Of a stretch of 64,000 bases of DNA, positions 53,577 to 62,193 are shown piece by piece. Source of the DNA: Aureimonas sp. Leaf427 (lineage in GTDB: Bacteria; Pseudomonadota; Alphaproteobacteria; Rhizobiales; Rhizobiaceae); the NCBI RefSeq assembly GCF_001425485.1, contig NZ_LMQW01000001.1:99016-163015 (forward strand), given 5' to 3'. The translations under genes and the position numbers were made by a program. Each line of letters opens with the position of its first letter. Position 1 is the first letter of the stretch. The notes beneath the pieces were generated by a model. It was given only the letters and a program-made list of their open reading frames with translations. It was not told where the DNA came from and made no database searches.

Positions 53577-54824
53577 TTAGACCTTCGCGGAAAGCTCCGC
53601 CAGATGGCGCTTCAGGTCGAAATCCTCCGCCGAGACGTCCTCGCGCAGGACCTTGAGATCGCCCTCCAGAATGCGGCGCCCCAGCATGTGCTCGCCCGGC
53701 CGGTTCACCGTCTCGATCCCGAGAAGCCTGTTGCCGCGGAAGCAATAGGCGACGAGCCGCCCATCCTCGCGCGATCCGGCCAGATGAACATGGTCCGCCC
53801 CGGTCGTGATGCCGACGATCTGCAGCTTGAAGCTGCCCTGATCGCTCCAGAACCAGGGCACGCTGCGATAGGGCGCGGTGCCGCCGAGAATGCGGGCGGC
53901 GACGCACTTGGCCTGATCGATGGCGTTCTGCACCGATTCCAGCCGCACCGGCCCTTCCGCGAAGGGGCTCTCGAAGACCGCGCAGTCGCCGATCGCGAAA
54001 ATGGCGGGATCGCTCGTCGTCATGAAGCGGTCGACATGAACGCCGCCTTCCGTGGCAAGCCCCGCCTCCGCCGCGATCTCGGCATTCGGCACCACGCCCG
54101 TCGCCAGAAGCACGAGATCGGCCGGCAGGACCTCGCCATTGGCAAGGCGCACGCCGGTGGCCGGGCCGGCTTCGCCCTCGCCCTCGATCCCGGCGACCGC
54201 CGCGCCGAGGCGAACGGTGGTGCCCATGGCCCCGTGCGCATCGAGGAAGAAATCGGAGAGGACGGGCGAGACGACGCGGCCCATCAGCCGCGCGGCACCT
54301 TCGAGCACGGTCACGTCGAGGCCGCGCGCGCGGGCGGAGGCCGCGACCTCCAGCCCGATGAACCCGCCGCCGACCACGACGAGCCGCGCCCCCGCGACCA
54401 GCGCCTCGCGCAGCCGCTCGGCCTCGCCGGCATCGCGCAGGGCATGGACATTCGGCCGGTGAACGCCGGAGAGCGGCGGCAGGCGGTTGCGTGCGCCCGT
54501 CGCGAGCACGAGATGGTCATAGGCGAGATGGCCCCCGTCCGAGAGCGCGACACGGCGCCCGGCGCGGTCGATCGCCTGGACGCGGGTGCCGAGGAGCGTC
54601 TCGATCCGGTTGGTCTCGTAGAAGGCGTCGGGTTTCAGAAGCAGCGAATCCGTCGCGGCGTCGGCCTTCAGATAGGCCTTCGACAGCGGCGGCCGCTGAT
54701 AAGGCAGACGTGTCTCCTCGCCGACGAGGACGATGCGTCCGCCGAAACCGCCCGCGCGAAGGCTGACGGCAACCTGCAGACCGGCTTGGCCCGCGCCGGC
54801 GATGACGACGGTGCCGGCGGTCAT
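53577..54824 (-). CDS. FAD-dependent ferredoxin/rubredoxin reductase-like protein
   Basis: A 415-residue pyridine nucleotide-disulphide oxidoreductase of the putidaredoxin/rhodocoxin reductase type. FAD-binding GAGQAGLQVAVSLRAGGF lies at the start, then YQRPPLSKAYL, the NAD-binding VVVGGGFIGLEVAASARARG, and the FAD ribityl motif IFAIGDCAVF. It should pass electrons from NAD(P)H to a small iron-sulfur protein for an oxygenase. No such partner gene adjoins it, so its partner is unknown. Confidence 0.9.
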   Translation of the reverse strand: MTAGTVVIAGAGQAGLQVAVSLRAGGFGGRIVLVGEETRLPYQRPPLSKAYLKADAATDSLLLKPDAFYETNRIETLLGTRVQAIDRAGRRVALSDGGHLAYDHLVLATGARNRLPPLSGVHRPNVHALRDAGEAERLREALVAGARLVVVGGGFIGLEVAASARARGLDVTVLEGAARLMGRVVSPVLSDFFLDAHGAMGTTVRLGAAVAGIEGEGEAGPATGVRLANGEVLPADLVLLATGVVPNAEIAAEAGLATEGGVHVDRFMTTSDPAIFAIGDCAVFESPFAEGPVRLESVQNAIDQAKCVAARILGGTAPYRSVPWFWSDQGSFKLQIVGITTGADHVHLAGSREDGRLVAYCFRGNRLLGIETVNRPGEHMLGRRILEGDLKVLREDVSAEDFDLKRHLAELSAKV

Positions 54825-54902
54825 GCGCTAAGCTTTCGGGCGAACGCGGAGAGGCAGGCGATCTCGGCCGAAACGCGAACCAAACGGAGGTAAGCGCTCG
54901 AC

Positions 54903-55043
54903 GGCGCCCCCCTCTGTCCTGCCGGACATCTCCCCCTCAAGGGGGGAGATCGGCGGCTTTGCCGTTTGAGATCAGCCTGATCTCTCCCCTTGAGGGGGAG
55001 ATGCCGCCCCTCGACCAAGGCTCGGGAGGCAGAGGGGGGCGCT
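54903..55043. repeat. Palindromic repeat pair of the 5' cluster type
   Basis: Two inverted copies of module B of the 1-1071 cluster (54903-54951 and 54979-55043), so the motif occurs at both ends of the window. Here the GATC ends face each other, opposite to the pairs at 466-629 and 770-933. It fills most of the 377-bp gap (54825-55201) between the reductase and permease genes, in which no gene is seen. Confidence 0.8.
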
Positions 55044-55201
55044 TCGCACAAGCCGCTCAAGCCCGCCGTCTGCCCCAACCCACTCGCCGCGCATATCGAA
55101 GGCATCATCGTCGGAAAACCTGAAACCGCTTCGTTCTCCGAATCTTCTAGAAGCCCCGTCGCCCGCCGTCCATGGAGGGCGGCAGCCGGTGCTTCAGGGG
55201 C

Positions 55202-56725
55202 TCACTCCGCCGGCTTCACCACTCCGCCCGGCACGCGGCCCTGCGCAGCATGCTCGATCGCGAATTCCTCCTCGGGAGAGAGGATCAGCTTGTGACGGCC
55301 AACCAGCGCGAAATAGGCGATGGCGACGGCGAACCAGGCCGCGACCCAGACGACGCCCTTGAAGAAGTTCGGGTCCTGAACCTGATAGAAGAGCGTGACG
55401 AGGGCGATGACGATCGTCAGCACGGCGCCGGGAATGCCGAGCGGCGAGCGGAAGGGCCGCTCGATATGGGGCATGTTCCGGCGCAGCAGGATGAAGGAGG
55501 CCGCCTGGAGGATGTAGGAGAACATGGCGCCGAAGACCGCCATGTTGAGGAGGATCGTCCCGATCGCCGTGCCGCCTTCGGTCGCGCCGAGCGCGAACCA
55601 GATGATGAGCATCACGGCGAGGCCGACCAGCGCGCCGCCGATCATCGCGACATGCGGCGTGCGGAACTTCGGATGCGTCACCGAGAGGAAGGTCGGGAAA
55701 TAGCCGGCGCGCGAGAGCGAATAGACCTGTCGTCCCTGCGCATAGAGGATCGTGTGGAAACTCGCGATGAGCCCGGTCAGCGCGACGAGGCCGAGCAGGA
55801 CGACGCCGCCGTCGCCATAGACCGCCTTGAACCCGTCGAGCAGCGGCTCCAGCGCGGTCGAGAGATGGAACGTGCCGACGCCGGGCAGCGACGGGTTGAG
55901 CAGCATGATCATGAAGGCCGAGAGCATCAGCGTCGCCATGCCGAGGATGATGCCCTTGGGCATGTCGCGCTTGGGATCGACCGATTCCTCCGCCGCCAGC
56001 GGCAGCTGCTCGATGGCGAGGAAGAGCCAGACCGCGAAGGGCAGCGTCGCCAGCACGCCGGACAGGCCGAAGGGGAACCAGGGGCCGTTGCCTTCCGGCA
56101 ATTCGACAGCCGCGCCGTCCGGCCCGACGCCGACATTGAGCGCCCAGCGTGAGAAGTCGATGTTCGGAATCGCCGAGATCCAGAAGAAGACGAGAACCGC
56201 TAGCGAGATCAACGTGATGACGAGCGTCACCTTGAAGGAGAGCTCCAGCCCGTAGATGTTGAGCGTCAGAAAGATCGCGTAGAAGGCGATCCAGACAAGC
56301 GGCGAATAGACGGGGTCGAGGCCGAGAATCGAGTTCACGTAGGCCGTGATGAAGGTGACGATGACGGCCGGCGTGATGACGTATTCGACGTTCTCGCAGA
56401 GCCCGGTGACGAAGCCGCCCCAGGGGCCCATGGCGGTGCGCGCGAAGGAATAGGCCGCGCCCGTGTGCGGCAGAGCCGGGCTCATCTCGGCGATCGAGAA
56501 GGTCAGCCCGAGATACATGACGGCGATGATCGAGGCGGCGACGAGCATGCCGCCCCAGCCGCCCGTGGCGAAGCCGAAGTTCCAGCCGGAAAAGTGCCCC
56601 GAGATGACCGCGCCGACGCCGAGCGCCCAGAGCGACCAGACGCCCGCATAGCGCGAGAGCCCCCGTTTCTCGAAATAGCCGGCATCCGCCGTCTTGTAGG
56701 AAACGCCCGTCGTGCCGTCCTGCAT
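55202..56725 (-). CDS. eat: Ethanolamine permease
   Basis: A 507-residue APC-superfamily transporter with about 12 helices. It lies downstream of eutC and eutB on the same strand, and its sequence (GYFEKRGLSRYAGVWSLWALG; ISGHFSGWNFGFATGGWGG; LPHTGAAYSFARTAMGPWGGF) matches ethanolamine permeases of the EutP/Eat type. It should import ethanolamine for EutBC. ATG 56725 follows GAGGGG nine bases upstream; the open frame extends to 56788. Confidence 0.9.
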   Translation of the reverse strand: MQDGTTGVSYKTADAGYFEKRGLSRYAGVWSLWALGVGAVISGHFSGWNFGFATGGWGGMLVAASIIAVMYLGLTFSIAEMSPALPHTGAAYSFARTAMGPWGGFVTGLCENVEYVITPAVIVTFITAYVNSILGLDPVYSPLVWIAFYAIFLTLNIYGLELSFKVTLVITLISLAVLVFFWISAIPNIDFSRWALNVGVGPDGAAVELPEGNGPWFPFGLSGVLATLPFAVWLFLAIEQLPLAAEESVDPKRDMPKGIILGMATLMLSAFMIMLLNPSLPGVGTFHLSTALEPLLDGFKAVYGDGGVVLLGLVALTGLIASFHTILYAQGRQVYSLSRAGYFPTFLSVTHPKFRTPHVAMIGGALVGLAVMLIIWFALGATEGGTAIGTILLNMAVFGAMFSYILQAASFILLRRNMPHIERPFRSPLGIPGAVLTIVIALVTLFYQVQDPNFFKGVVWVAAWFAVAIAYFALVGRHKLILSPEEEFAIEHAAQGRVPGGVVKPAE

Positions 56726-56828
56726 CGCCCGATCCCCTCGAAAGCCCCGAGGCAGATGTGACTCCGAGATGACGATGCTGTCAATCACGGCAGGATGCAG
56801 GCCTGCCTAGTTCGTCGGCATAATCAGG

Positions 56829-57611
56829 TTAGACCGGACGTTCCGAAAGGAGAACGGCTTCGGGCGCCGCCTCGATCAGGCCCTCGTCGTCCTTCAGCCG
56901 GACGCCGCTGAAGCCGAGCGCCCGCGATCTCGTGAGAAACCCCGCGAGCTTCACCGCCGCCAGCGGCGGCGCGAGACCGCCCGCGCGGATATTGGAGACG
57001 CAGTTGCGGTCGGCGTCGGTGCGCCCGATGCGCGGGCTGTGGGTGATGTAGGCGCCGAGGCTGTCGGCGGCGGAAAGGCCCGGCCGCTCGCCGATCAGCA
57101 TGAGAACGAGGCCCGCCCCCAGCGCCTCGCCGATGGGATCGGACAGCGCCACCCGTGCGCCAGTGGCGAGGAGAACAGGCGCGATTCGCCAGTCGCCGGG
57201 CAGAAGGGCCAGGATGGCGAGCGCCGTCTCGCTCGCATAGGTGTTCACCGCGTGGGCCGAAAGCCCGTCGCCGATGACGACGCAAAGGTCCGGCGCCGGC
57301 CCGCCGAGGCCCGTCAGGGCCTGCCGCGAGGGGCCGGACAGGCTGCGGCCGAGATCGGGACGCCTCAGATAGCTCGCCCGCCCGTCCGCCTGGCTGGAAA
57401 CGGCAAGGCTCGCGACCCCGCCTTCCGAAAGACGCCGGGCGATCGCGTCCTCGTCGAAACCGGCATGGACCGCGTCCCGCGCCTTGGCATGGGCTTCGGC
57501 GAAATCGAGATGGGCCGAGGTCGGCAGGCCCGCGCCGTGCCGCCCGAGAGCGATGCGCGCCGCCGTGTGCCGGCGCAGGATGGCGAGCGGGTGGTCGGGC
57601 GTATCGGCCAT
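56829..57611 (-). CDS. eutC: Ethanolamine ammonia-lyase small subunit
   Basis: A 260-residue light subunit of the adenosylcobalamin enzyme that splits ethanolamine into acetaldehyde and ammonia. Family features are RIALGRHGAGLPTSAHLDFA, VVIGDGLSAHAVNTYASE, LMLIGERPGLSAADSLGAYI, and NCVSNIRAGGL. It is slightly shorter than the enterobacterial form. Its start overlaps the eutB stop (TGATG). The permease gene lies 103 bp downstream. Confidence 0.94.
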   Translation of the reverse strand: MADTPDHPLAILRRHTAARIALGRHGAGLPTSAHLDFAEAHAKARDAVHAGFDEDAIARRLSEGGVASLAVSSQADGRASYLRRPDLGRSLSGPSRQALTGLGGPAPDLCVVIGDGLSAHAVNTYASETALAILALLPGDWRIAPVLLATGARVALSDPIGEALGAGLVLMLIGERPGLSAADSLGAYITHSPRIGRTDADRNCVSNIRAGGLAPPLAAVKLAGFLTRSRALGFSGVRLKDDEGLIEAAPEAVLLSERPV

Positions 57612-58981
57612 CACGAGGCCTCCAGAAGGCGCGAGCGCTGGAGAAGCTCGATCTCCAGCGCGCCCGCCGGAGCCGGCGGCGCCAGCCGGCCGTCCCCGTC
57701 CAGAATGCCGAACGCTTGCGCCCAGGCCTCGAACTCGGGCGCCGCCCGCAGGCCGAGCGCGCCGCGCACATAGGCCGCGTCGTGATAGGAGGTCGACTGG
57801 TAGTTCAGCATGATGTCGTCCGAGCCTGGAACGCCCATCACGAAATTGACGCCGGCGACGCCGAGCAGCGTCAGGAGCGTATCCATGTCGTTCTGGTCGG
57901 CCTCGGCATGGTTGGTGTAGCAGACGTCCACCCCCATCGGCAGGCCGAGCAGCTTGCCGCAGAAATGGTCCTCCAGCCCCGCCCGCACGATCTCCTTGCC
58001 GTCGTAGAGATATTCCGGGCCGATGAACCCGACGACCGTGTTGACGAGCAGCGGATCGAACTCGCGCGCGACCGCATAGGCCCGCGTCTCGATCGTCTGC
58101 TGGTCGATGCCGTGATGCGCGTTCGCCGAGAGCGCCGAGCCCTGCCCCGTCTCGAAATACATGGCGTTCCGACCGACCGTTCCCCGGTCCAGGCCGGCGG
58201 CGGCATCGTGCGCCTCCTTCAGAACGGCGAGATCGATGCCGAAGGAGGCGTTCGCCGCCTGGCTTCCCGCGACCGACTGGAACACGAGATCGACCGGCGC
58301 GCCGCGCTCCATCACCTGCAGCGCCGTCGTCACATGCGCCAGGATGCAGCTCTGCACGGGACAGCCGAGTTGAAGGCGCAACTCGTCGATCAGATGCAGC
58401 AGCCGGATCATCGCGTCCGGACTGTCCGTCGCGGGATTGATGCCGATCGTGGCGTCTCCGCAGCCGAACTGCAGCCCGTCGAGGATCGAGGCGGCGACGC
58501 CCTTCGGATCGTCGGTCGGGTGGTTGGGCTGGATGCGCACCGAGAGGTGCCCGGGCAGGCCGACCGTCGTGCGGAAGGCGGTCACGACCGGCCGCTTGCG
58601 CGCGATGGCGATGAGATCCTGGTTGCGGCAGACCTTGGAGACCGCCGCCACCATTTCCGGCGTCAGCGCCCAGGTCAGCGCCGAGATCGCCTCCGTCGTC
58701 GCCTCGTCCGAGAGAAGCCATTCGCGGAACGTGCCGACCGAATGATGGGAGATGGCCGAAAAGGCCTTCGCATCGTGCTGGGCGAGAATCAGCGCGGAAA
58801 CCTCGTCGATCTCGGGATCGATCAGCGGCACGTTAAGGAAGGTCGGGAGCGCGGTGTCGGCCAGCACCCGCTGCGCCCGAACGCGCTCGGCCTGCGAGGA
58901 GCAGGCGAGCCCCGCCAGGAAATCGCCGGAGCGGGCGGGCGTCGCATGCGCCAGAAGGGTCTTCAGTTCGTCGGGCGTCAT
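57611..58981 (-). CDS. eutB: Ethanolamine ammonia-lyase large subunit
   Basis: A 456-residue catalytic TIM-barrel subunit, close to the E. coli length. Family stretches are [54 protein letters not shown] and [24 protein letters not shown], with substrate and cobalamin contacts. No microcompartment genes or EutA reactivase lie nearby, so catabolism is probably cytosolic. It is the first gene of the eutB-eutC-permease operon and is divergent from the copper ATPase. Confidence 0.95.
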   Translation of the reverse strand: MTPDELKTLLAHATPARSGDFLAGLACSSQAERVRAQRVLADTALPTFLNVPLIDPEIDEVSALILAQHDAKAFSAISHHSVGTFREWLLSDEATTEAISALTWALTPEMVAAVSKVCRNQDLIAIARKRPVVTAFRTTVGLPGHLSVRIQPNHPTDDPKGVAASILDGLQFGCGDATIGINPATDSPDAMIRLLHLIDELRLQLGCPVQSCILAHVTTALQVMERGAPVDLVFQSVAGSQAANASFGIDLAVLKEAHDAAAGLDRGTVGRNAMYFETGQGSALSANAHHGIDQQTIETRAYAVAREFDPLLVNTVVGFIGPEYLYDGKEIVRAGLEDHFCGKLLGLPMGVDVCYTNHAEADQNDMDTLLTLLGVAGVNFVMGVPGSDDIMLNYQSTSYHDAAYVRGALGLRAAPEFEAWAQAFGILDGDGRLAPPAPAGALEIELLQRSRLLEAS

Positions 58982-59151
58982 CTCGAATCCGCTCCTTCGT
59001 CCGCACGGGACGACACCGCCTCAATGGAAGGCATTTTCGCCTTCTGGTCAATTTCCAGCCAGACGACAAGAGGCGACGTCACCGCTTGACCTTCCAGCAA
59101 CGGGAAGCCCCATCTGAAGCGCATACGGCCTTCGCCCGCCAGGAGCCGCCC

Positions 59152-61662
59152 ATGTCGACAGCCCACTCCCACACGCATCCGTCATCCGGCCCGACGGGTC
59201 AGGCACCGGTCGTCCGCGATCCCGTCTGCGGCATGATCGTCGACGTAGAGGCCGGCAAGCCCAGCGCGGAGCACGCCGGCCGCCTCTTCCACTTCTGCTG
59301 CGCCGGCTGCCGCGCCAAGTTCGAGGCGGACCCCACGGCCTATCTCACGGCCGAGGACCCCGTCTGCGGCATGAGCGTCGATCGGGCGAGCGCCCGGCAC
59401 ATGGCCAGGCACGAGGGCCGTCGCCTCTATTTCTGCTCCGCCGGATGCGAGGCGAAGTTCACCGCCGACCCCGCCGCCTATCTCGGCGACCGGCCGGCGC
59501 CGCCCCCGGCACCAGCGGGAACGCGCTACACCTGCCCGATGCACCCGGAGGTCGTCAGCGACCATCCCGCCGACTGCCCGAAATGCGGCATGGCGCTGGA
59601 GCCGATGGGCCTGCCGACCGGCGAAGAGGGTCCGAACCCGGAACTGGTGGACTTCACCCGCCGCTTCTGGGTCTCGCTCGCCTGCGCCGTGCCGCTTCTC
59701 GTCCTGACGATGGGCCCGATGCTCGGCCTCCCCGTCCGCGCCTGGCTCGGCGAGCGGACGGCGGTGCTCGCCGAGTTCGCTCTGGCGACGCCGGTCGTCC
59801 TCTGGGCGGCGCTCCCCTTCTTTCGCCGGGGTTGGCAGTCCATCCTCAACCGCAGCCCCAATATGTGGACGCTGATCGCCATCGGCGTCGGGGCGGCCTA
59901 TGCCTACAGTGTCGTCGCGACCTTTTTCCCCGGTCTCTTCCCCGCTTCGTTCCGCGAGGGCGCGATGGGCATGCCCGGAATGGCCATGGACGCGGCGGAG
60001 GGAACGGTTCCCGTCTATTTCGAGGCCGCGACCGTCATCGTCGCCCTCATCTTCGTCGGACAGATCCTGGAGCTGAAGGCGCGCGAGCGCACCGGCTCGG
60101 CCATCCGCGCGCTGCTCGACCTCTCGCCGAAGACCGCGCGGCGCCTCGCGCCGGGTGGATCGGAGGAGGAGATCGAGCTCTCCGCCGTCGCGCCCGGCGA
60201 CCGCCTTCGCCTTCGCCCCGGCGCCGCCGTGCCGGTCGACGGCGTCGTGCTGGAAGGCCGATCCTCGGTGGACGAGAGCATGATCACCGGCGAGCCCCTG
60301 CCGGTGGAGAAGACGGCGGGCGACCCGTTGACCGGCGGCACGCTGAACGGTTCGGGTTCGCTGATCATGGAGGCGCGGAAGGTCGGCGCGGAGACGATGC
60401 TGGCGCGCATCGCCTTGATGGTGTCGAGCGCCCAGCGCTCGCGCGCGCCGATCCAGGGCCTCGCGGACCGGGTCGCGGCCTATTTCGTGCCGGCCGTCGT
60501 CGCGGTCGCGATTCTCGCCTTCGCCGCCTGGGCGCTGCTCGGCCCGGCGCCGTCTCTGGCGCATGCGCTGGTCGCCGCCGTCTCCGTCCTCATCATCGCC
60601 TGCCCCTGCGCGCTCGGCCTCGCCACGCCCATGTCGATCATGACCGCCACCGGGCGGGGCGCGCGCGCCGGCGTGCTGGTGCGCGAGGCCGAGGCGCTGG
60701 AGCGTCTGGCCGAGGTCGACACGCTGGTCGTCGACAAGACCGGCACGCTCACGGAAGGCAAGCCGAAGCTGACGGAGGTCGTCGCGCTCGACGGCGACGA
60801 GATCGCACTGCTCCAGGCCGCCGCGACGCTGGAACGCGGCTCGGAACATCCGCTCGCGGGCGCCATCGTGGCGGGCGCAGAAGCGCGCGGCGCGGTGCTC
60901 GGGGAGGCCGCCGACTTCCGCTCGGAGACCGGCAAGGGCGTTCGTGGCATGGTCGGCGGACGGGCAGTGATGCTCGGCAATGCCGCGATGATGGCCGGCC
61001 TCGATCTCGGCCCGCTCGAAGCCCGCGCGGCCGAGCTTCAGGCGGAGGGACGCACGGCCATGTTCGTCGCGATCGACGGGCGGCCGGCCGGCCTCGTCGC
61101 CGTCGCCGATCCGATCAAGGCGAACGCTGCGGCCTCGATCGCGGCGCTCCGCTCGGCGGGCCTTCGCATCGTCATGGCGACCGGCGACACCGAGCGCACC
61201 GCCAAGGCCGTGGCAAGAGCCCTCGGCATCGAGGAGGTGCGCGCGGGCCTCCTGCCGGAGGGCAAGCAGGCGCTGGTGGCCGAACTCCAGGCGAGCGGCG
61301 CCAAGGTCGCCGTGGCCGGCGACGGCGTCAACGACGCGCCGGCTCTGGCGGCGGCCGATGTCGGCATCGCCATGGGCACCGGCGCCGATGTCGCGCTGGA
61401 AAGCGCGGGGATCACGCTCCTGAAGGGCGATCTCGCCGGCATCCTGCGCGCCCGCCGCCTTGCGCACGCCACCATCGCCAACATCCGCCAGAACCTCGCC
61501 TTCGCCTTCGGCTACAACCTTCTCGGCGTGCCGATCGCGGCGGGCGTTCTCTATCCTCTGACGGGCTGGCTCCTGTCGCCGATGCTGGCTGCGGCGGCGA
61601 TGAGCCTGTCGTCCGTCTCCGTCATCGCGAATGCGTTGAGGCTGCGGACGCTGAAGCTGTAG
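59152..61662 (+). CDS. copA: Copper/silver-type P1B ATPase with two YHS domains
   Basis: An 836-residue efflux pump. The N-terminus has two YHS domains ([16 protein letters not shown] and [15 protein letters not shown], each with a later CAGC/SAGC pair), then a heavy-metal-binding domain (YTCPMHPEV...[10 protein letters not shown]) in place of the usual CxxC HMA domains. About eight helices follow, with the CPC motif (C484-P485-C486 in IACPCALG), the phosphorylation site DKTGT (Asp528), and [13 protein letters not shown] 59152 follows AGGAG. Copper(I) or silver is the expected cargo. No cueR-type regulator gene adjoins it. Confidence 0.93.
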   Translation: MSTAHSHTHPSSGPTGQAPVVRDPVCGMIVDVEAGKPSAEHAGRLFHFCCAGCRAKFEADPTAYLTAEDPVCGMSVDRASARHMARHEGRRLYFCSAGCEAKFTADPAAYLGDRPAPPPAPAGTRYTCPMHPEVVSDHPADCPKCGMALEPMGLPTGEEGPNPELVDFTRRFWVSLACAVPLLVLTMGPMLGLPVRAWLGERTAVLAEFALATPVVLWAALPFFRRGWQSILNRSPNMWTLIAIGVGAAYAYSVVATFFPGLFPASFREGAMGMPGMAMDAAEGTVPVYFEAATVIVALIFVGQILELKARERTGSAIRALLDLSPKTARRLAPGGSEEEIELSAVAPGDRLRLRPGAAVPVDGVVLEGRSSVDESMITGEPLPVEKTAGDPLTGGTLNGSGSLIMEARKVGAETMLARIALMVSSAQRSRAPIQGLADRVAAYFVPAVVAVAILAFAAWALLGPAPSLAHALVAAVSVLIIACPCALGLATPMSIMTATGRGARAGVLVREAEALERLAEVDTLVVDKTGTLTEGKPKLTEVVALDGDEIALLQAAATLERGSEHPLAGAIVAGAEARGAVLGEAADFRSETGKGVRGMVGGRAVMLGNAAMMAGLDLGPLEARAAELQAEGRTAMFVAIDGRPAGLVAVADPIKANAAASIAALRSAGLRIVMATGDTERTAKAVARALGIEEVRAGLLPEGKQALVAELQASGAKVAVAGDGVNDAPALAAADVGIAMGTGADVALESAGITLLKGDLAGILRARRLAHATIANIRQNLAFAFGYNLLGVPIAAGVLYPLTGWLLSPMLAAAAMSLSSVSVIANALRLRTLKL

Positions 61663-61737
61663 ATCCTAAAATTAACTCGTGCGGAAACGCGGATCGCATG
61701 CTTCTTATACGCATCATCAGCAGCACGAGCGTTTAGT

Positions 61738-62085
61738 ATGTTCAATATACCAAAGTATATTTCGACAATCGTCGTCGCGTCGATGGCGCTATCGGGATGC
61801 GTGTCCTCGACCAATTACGCCTCTCTTCAAGAGGCGATGAAGGGAAGTCCGGAATTGGTCGAGAAAATGACGGACGATTGCGCTGGCAGCTATCACGGCT
61901 CGGCGACGGAACGAGAGTACCTCGCCAAGCTCGCGCGAGTGCCGAACAACGACAAGCTCCCGAAGGTCATTTGCTTGAGGGCCTATCGCGGCATCGCCAC
62001 TGGGCGCATCACCTACGAGGATTTCATGTCGATGTCCTCGGGGCAACTCCGACCGGTGGTCATCCGCGTTATCCAGAACCGGTAG
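61738..62085 (+). CDS. Small predicted lipoprotein
   Basis: A 115-residue protein with a lipoprotein signal (ISTIVVASMALSGC, the Cys being the acylation site) and a 90-residue mature part with no recognised domain (EAMKGSPELVEKMTDDCAGS; LAKLARVPNNDKLPKVICLR). Two further cysteines in the mature part could form a disulphide. Codon use is less GC-biased at the start than in neighbouring genes. The ribosome site is weak. It could be secretion- or stress-related; function unknown. Confidence 0.65.
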   Translation: MFNIPKYISTIVVASMALSGCVSSTNYASLQEAMKGSPELVEKMTDDCAGSYHGSATEREYLAKLARVPNNDKLPKVICLRAYRGIATGRITYEDFMSMSSGQLRPVVIRVIQNR

Positions 62086-62193
62086 CACGGAGGCCGGGCG
62101 CGACGTCTCACACCAGCGCCGCTCGGGCTTGAGCCCTTGCCGGAATTCCTTCGGCGTAAGGGTATAGCCGCGGTCCCGTCCCGGGGCGCCCTT

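Noticed and set aside
59182-61467. A 761-codon minus-strand frame opposite the copper ATPase
   Set aside because: Shadow of a full-length P-type ATPase whose motifs are all intact on the plus strand.
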